From the NCBI GenBank assembly GCA_947493955.1, contig CANLSQ010000001.1:744001-808000 (forward strand): a stretch of DNA of 64,000 bases. The letters run 5' to 3'. Positions 63,588-64,000 of this stretch are shown here, in pieces. The translations under genes were made by a program, and so were the position numbers. The stretch is from an uncultured Sphingomonadaceae bacterium (GTDB taxonomy: Bacteria > Pseudomonadota > Alphaproteobacteria > Sphingomonadales > Sphingomonadaceae). Within the stretch, counting starts at the first letter, position 1; each line of letters starts with the position of its first letter. The notes beneath the pieces are model-generated. The model was not told the origin of the DNA and made no database searches. It was given only the letters and a program-made list of their open reading frames with translations.

Positions 63588-64000
63588 TGCGCGATGCTCA
63601 ACCTTTGGTCGATGCCTTGCGCGAACCAGAGACGGTTCTCTCACTTGATGGCGCTGGATGGACCAACCTGATCAGCATTGCCCGAGCAGAATCGCTCATC
63701 GGCAGTCTTGCCCATCGGTTGGCCGAAATTGCTGTCCCGGAGCAAGTCGGGCCCATTCTGAAAGATGCGATTCAAGCTACTGATCTTGCAAGACAGCAAG
63801 CGCTTTGGGAGGCAGATTGCGCGCGCCGGGCTCTTGCGCCGCTAAATTGCAAGGTCGTGCTGATGAAAGGCACCGCCTATGTAGCGGCGGATCTTGATGC
63901 GGGGGTTGGTCGAAGCATTGGTGATCTTGATATCATGGTCGCACAAGATTCGCTGCCCGCTGTTGAAGAGGCGTTGCTGGATGCGAGTTGGGAATGGGTA
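63584..64000 (+). CDS. Nucleotidyltransferase-fold protein (NTP_transf_5-like), partial at the right edge
   Basis: The first 139 residues are in the window; the reading is open to base 64000. It starts at ATG 63584, overlapping the kinase stop by four bases (ATGATG; a second ATG at 63587). An alpha-helical N-terminal part is followed by LMKGTAYVA and GRSIGDLDIMV, matching the nucleotidyltransferase pattern of a conserved Lys-Gly then D-x-D for metal binding. In kinase-bearing lasso-peptide clusters a similar protein accompanies the kinase and PqqD-like protein. It probably transfers a nucleotide, but acceptor and donor are unknown. Confidence 0.78.
   Translation, partial: MMRDAQPLVDALREPETVLSLDGAGWTNLISIARAESLIGSLAHRLAEIAVPEQVGPILKDAIQATDLARQQALWEADCARRALAPLNCKVVLMKGTAYVAADLDAGVGRSIGDLDIMVAQDSLPAVEEALLDASWEWV

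Overview
The window looks like chromosomal DNA of a sphingomonad (Alphaproteobacteria, Sphingomonadales), probably a marine type of moderate GC such as Parasphingorhabdus, Sphingorhabdus or Sphingopyxis. This is inferred from gene content: tandem TonB-dependent receptors, a MucR regulator, the alphaproteobacterial nfuA-tsaB-rimI-mucR-fur-plsC-miaB-phoH-ybeY-corC order, the cobA-DUF2849-cysI-DUF934-cysH sulfur operon, long-form PstC/PstA, and an HprK-related kinase A / PqqD-like cluster. No insertion sequence, prophage, CRISPR array or rRNA is visible. No gene-free stretch exceeds 300 bases; the longest gaps (about 225-260 bases near 20.3, 23.4, 47.4 and 61.8 kb) hold terminators, promoters, a tRNA or a dispersed repeat, or nothing recognisable.

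Layout. 1-3851 (minus): assimilatory sulfate/sulfite reduction with siroheme precursor synthesis; cysH is cut by the left edge. 3918-6912 (minus): an isolated astD and selO. 6975-11943 (mostly plus): alpha/beta hydrolase, glycosyltransferase, an unusual flavin oxygenase-like protein, PilZ, GNAT and a small membrane protein. 12011-17254: amtB, a 2-hydroxyacid dehydrogenase, an SH3-type secreted protein, a thiolase and an orphan prepilin peptidase. 17349-23661: tRNA-Leu(CAA), two tandem TonB receptors each closed by a strong terminator, a dispersed sphingomonad repeat and tRNA-Thr(TGT). 23702-31971: a DUF429-like protein, a CmpX-like channel, a tightly overlapping rarA operon, a small membrane protein and a second glycosyltransferase. 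32027-40743: a MOSC protein facing the housekeeping operon nfuA-to-corC. 40893-47279: M16 protease, peroxiredoxin-like lipoprotein, GFA protein, hslVU and a small secreted or membrane protein. 47541-52641: lysophospholipid-transporter-like MFS, pgsA-moaD-moaE, oxyR, cysE and DUF2794.

52771-61667 is a complete phosphate-starvation island: an OprP/OprO-type porin on plus, facing phoR-pstS-pstC-pstA-pstB-phoU-phoB on minus. A three-repeat Pho box lies in front of pstS and a long stem-loop lies between pstS and pstC. Uptake across the outer membrane (porin), periplasmic capture (PstS), ATP-driven import (PstCAB) and signalling (PhoU/PhoR/PhoB) are therefore encoded together.

61904-64000 holds the most interesting and least understood locus. 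A Tat-signal small protein is followed by a tightly packed PqqD-like protein, an HprK-related kinase and a nucleotidyltransferase-fold protein cut by the right edge. This has the gene logic of a peptide or protein modification system, resembling part of the kinase-bearing lasso-peptide clusters, but no lasso cyclase or protease is visible in the window. Its substrate and chemistry are, as far as I know, not established.
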